The notes under the pieces: generated by a model
What the model was told of the DNA's origin: nothing
The model's database searches: none
The model's input: only the letters and a program-made list of their open reading frames with translations
Translations under genes and position numbers: made by a program
In this document: one piece after another, positions 5,515 to 7,012 of the stretch
Layout: each line of letters begins with the position of its first letter
Position numbering within the stretch: the first letter of the stretch is position 1
Assembly (NCBI GenBank): GCA_017537105.1
Contig: JAFWBZ010000326.1
Span: 1 to 7,012 of the forward strand
DNA: 7,012 nucleotides
Direction of reading: 5' to 3'
Source: Clostridia bacterium
GTDB lineage: Bacteria > Bacillota > Clostridia > Christensenellales > Aristaeellaceae

Positions 5515-6573
5515 TCAGAGCCGGATTTTGTCCTTCAGGTCGGGCTTTTCGAAGATCATGCTGCGCTGCATGGCCATCTCGGTGCCCACGCCGGCGGCCT
5601 TCGCGCGGGTGTACATCGCCCAGGCGATGGAGACGTCGATGTAGGCCTGGCCCACGGCGTTGAAGTAGGTAAACTCGTCGTCCCGCTCGCGGCCGGGCTT
5701 GCTGCCGTCCAACAGGTCCACCAGGTTGCCGTAGATGTCCCGGTCGGTGATCTCCCCGGCCTTGTAGGCGCGGCTGAGCGTCTGCGTGCGGTGCTTGACG
5801 GTCTCCCAGTCGTCGCAGACGATCTTGTCCGCCAGCTTCGGCACGGCGAACTCCTCCTCCCAGCCGCCGATGTGGCTGTAGAAGGTGCCCGGGCGGATCC
5901 ACGCCGCCTTCAGCAGCGGCGCCTGGGCGCTGGTGGCGGTGACGATGATGTCCGAATCCTCCACGGCCCGCCGCAGCTGGGTGTCGCAGGCGATGAAGCG
6001 CACGTCCGGCAGCAGCGGCTCAAGCGTGCGGATGAAGTCCTGCTCCTCGTGGGCGTACTTGGCGGCCACGTAGCAGGTGTCCAGCGACGGCCGCACGGAC
6101 TTCATGCCCAGCAGGTGCATCCGGGCCTGCTCCCCGGCGCCGATGAAGCCGATGGTGCGGGAATCCCGCCGGGACAGCGACTCCGCCGCCAGCGCGCCCA
6201 TGGCGGCCACGCGGATGTTCGAGCACAGCGTGCCGTCCATCACGCAGAGCGGGAAGCCCTTCTCGATCCCGGAGAGCACCGTGATGGCGGACAGGTTCTG
6301 CACGCCGAACTTCACGGGGTTGCCGGGAAACACGGACACCCACTTCACGCCGCAGACCTTCTCGTCCAGCAGCGTGGCGGGCAGGCAGTTGATGCGGTCC
6401 TGGGTGGCCTCGTCGAAGATCTGCACGATCTTGTCCGGGAACAGTATGCGCCCCTGCCGGTAGCGCAGCAGCCCCTGCCGCGCGGCCTCAATGGCCATGG
6501 GCAGGTCGAAGGCCCCGGCCTCGATCAGGTCCTCCTGGGACAGGTACAGAAAACGAATGGAATGATCGCTCAC
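5515..6573 (-). CDS. Ornithine cyclodeaminase / mu-crystallin family NAD(P)-dependent oxidoreductase
   Basis: A 352-residue protein, normal for this family of NAD(P)-binding imine-forming or imine-reducing enzymes. The family includes ornithine cyclodeaminase, archaeal alanine dehydrogenase, ketimine reductase and the siderophore enzyme SbnB. The dinucleotide-binding motif GFIGAGEQARMHL is at residues 142-154. The family core precedes it: Lys77 in KWVSVFPGN, the MDGTLCSNIRVAA segment at 112-124 with Arg121, then AAESLSRRDSRT. Two departures are visible. The usual P-x-R that binds the substrate carboxylate reads P-D-K (Lys48). The loop that in ornithine cyclodeaminase carries the catalytic Asp ('GGD..GK.E') reads GGWEEEF at 236-242 and looks shorter. 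True ornithine cyclodeaminase activity is therefore doubtful. The start is GTG 6573, preceded by GGAAGGAAGGG (6591-6581); the next in-frame Met is residue 26. It faces the M20 gene and follows the MFS gene by 56 bp. Confidence 0.9.
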   Translation of the reverse strand: MSDHSIRFLYLSQEDLIEAGAFDLPMAIEAARQGLLRYRQGRILFPDKIVQIFDEATQDRINCLPATLLDEKVCGVKWVSVFPGNPVKFGVQNLSAITVLSGIEKGFPLCVMDGTLCSNIRVAAMGALAAESLSRRDSRTIGFIGAGEQARMHLLGMKSVRPSLDTCYVAAKYAHEEQDFIRTLEPLLPDVRFIACDTQLRRAVEDSDIIVTATSAQAPLLKAAWIRPGTFYSHIGGWEEEFAVPKLADKIVCDDWETVKHRTQTLSRAYKAGEITDRDIYGNLVDLLDGSKPGRERDDEFTYFNAVGQAYIDVSIAWAMYTRAKAAGVGTEMAMQRSMIFEKPDLKDKIRL

Positions 6574-6629
6574 AATACAGCCCTTCCTTCCACGTTCTCT
6601 ATGATGGCGGCCTCACGCCGCAAAGGATA

Positions 6630-7012
6630 CTATTCCGCATGCGCCGCCTCCGCGGCCTCCATCGCCGCCCGCCTTCGCGCGGCGGCGGGCAGGATGCACT
6701 GGTAGGCCGCCGTGACCCCGGCCATCAGCACCGCCACCACCGCCAGCGCCGGGCGGTAGGAGCCCAGCACGTCGTGGCAGAGGTTCGACAGGGGCACGCC
6801 CACGGCGAAGCCCGCCGTGCTCACGGAGACGAAGATGCCCAGCAGCTTCTCCAGCTCGCGGTCGCCGAACAGGTCCGCCGCCAGCAGCGGGAGGATGATG
6901 GTCTCCATCGGCAGCGCCAGCGACATCATGGGGCCGTACACCGCGGCGGCCCACCGCGCCGAGGGCCCCGCCGCCGCCAGCAGCCCGATGGACGCCAGCG
7001 CCGCCACGCAGC
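6630..7012 (-). CDS. MFS transporter, C-terminal part (5' end outside window)
   Basis: Open to the right edge of the window, with stop TAG at 6632-6630, giving the last 126 residues. Hydrophobic stretches and a loop LFGDRELEKLLGIFVSVSTA followed by GFAVGVPLSNLCHDVLGSY resemble the last four membrane segments of major facilitator proteins. The 'G....GxP.....D.lGSY' pattern before the penultimate segment is common in monocarboxylate/oxalate-formate-type members. The protein ends in an Ala/Arg/Glu-rich cytoplasmic tail. It lies upstream of, and in the same direction as, the cyclodeaminase-family gene, with a 56-bp gap that holds only that gene's ribosome binding site and a small 5-bp stem (6607-6611 with 6617-6621). 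The two are probably one transcript. Substrate and transport direction are unknown. Confidence 0.8.
   Translation of the reverse strand, partial: CVAALASIGLLAAAGPSARWAAAVYGPMMSLALPMETIILPLLAADLFGDRELEKLLGIFVSVSTAGFAVGVPLSNLCHDVLGSYRPALAVVAVLMAGVTAAYQCILPAAARRRAAMEAAEAAHAE

Noticed and set aside
5461..6705. A 414-codon open frame on the plus strand over the cyclodeaminase-family gene
   Set aside because: It is an antisense shadow of GC-rich coding sequence with a repetitive composition, and it crosses the terminator and the end of the MFS gene. The minus-strand frame has a clear family match.

Overview
The window is GC-rich DNA, with G or C at most third codon positions, from what looks like a high-GC Firmicute-type bacterium. 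The evidence is strong AGGAGG-type ribosome binding sites, a sigma-A-type promoter (TTGCAT, 17 bp, TATAAT) inside a sharply AT-rich island, and a split sugar ABC importer (binding protein plus two permeases, no ATPase beside them) of the kind common in gut Clostridia and relatives. The taxonomic placement is inference; no rRNA or marker gene is present.

Layout, left to right. (1) Positions 1-678, +: the C-terminal part of an extracellular solute-binding protein of the carbohydrate ABC type. (2) Positions 679-1062: a 384-bp gene-free region with two strong stem-loops (693-715 and 800-847), then an AT-rich stretch with a clear promoter at 959-987 and nearby inverted repeats. (3) Positions 1063-1980 and 1987-2859, +: two inner-membrane permeases of the MalF/UgpA and MalG/UgpE types, tightly coupled. 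(4) Positions 2860-2940: a gap with a GC-rich hairpin. (5) Positions 2941-4233, +: a CapA-family metallophosphoesterase-like protein without a signal peptide. (6) Positions 4257-5399, +: an M20-family zinc peptidase or amidohydrolase. (7) Positions 5400-5514: a convergent intergenic region holding a 16-bp-stem terminator for the minus-strand unit. (8) Positions 5515-6573, -: an ornithine cyclodeaminase/mu-crystallin family oxidoreductase. (9) Positions 6630-7012, -: the C-terminal end of an MFS transporter, upstream of gene 8 in the same orientation.

How the genes may work together (inference): the plus-strand set looks like one uptake-and-processing unit. The importer brings in a solute, and two apparently cytoplasmic enzymes, a CapA-type protein and an M20 amide or peptide hydrolase, act on it. 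The facing MFS plus cyclodeaminase-family pair resembles a second small unit handling an amino acid or imino acid. The CapA and cyclodeaminase-family proteins both depart from family-typical active-site positions, so their substrates should not be taken from the family names. I see no CRISPR array, tRNA, rRNA, insertion sequence or phage gene.
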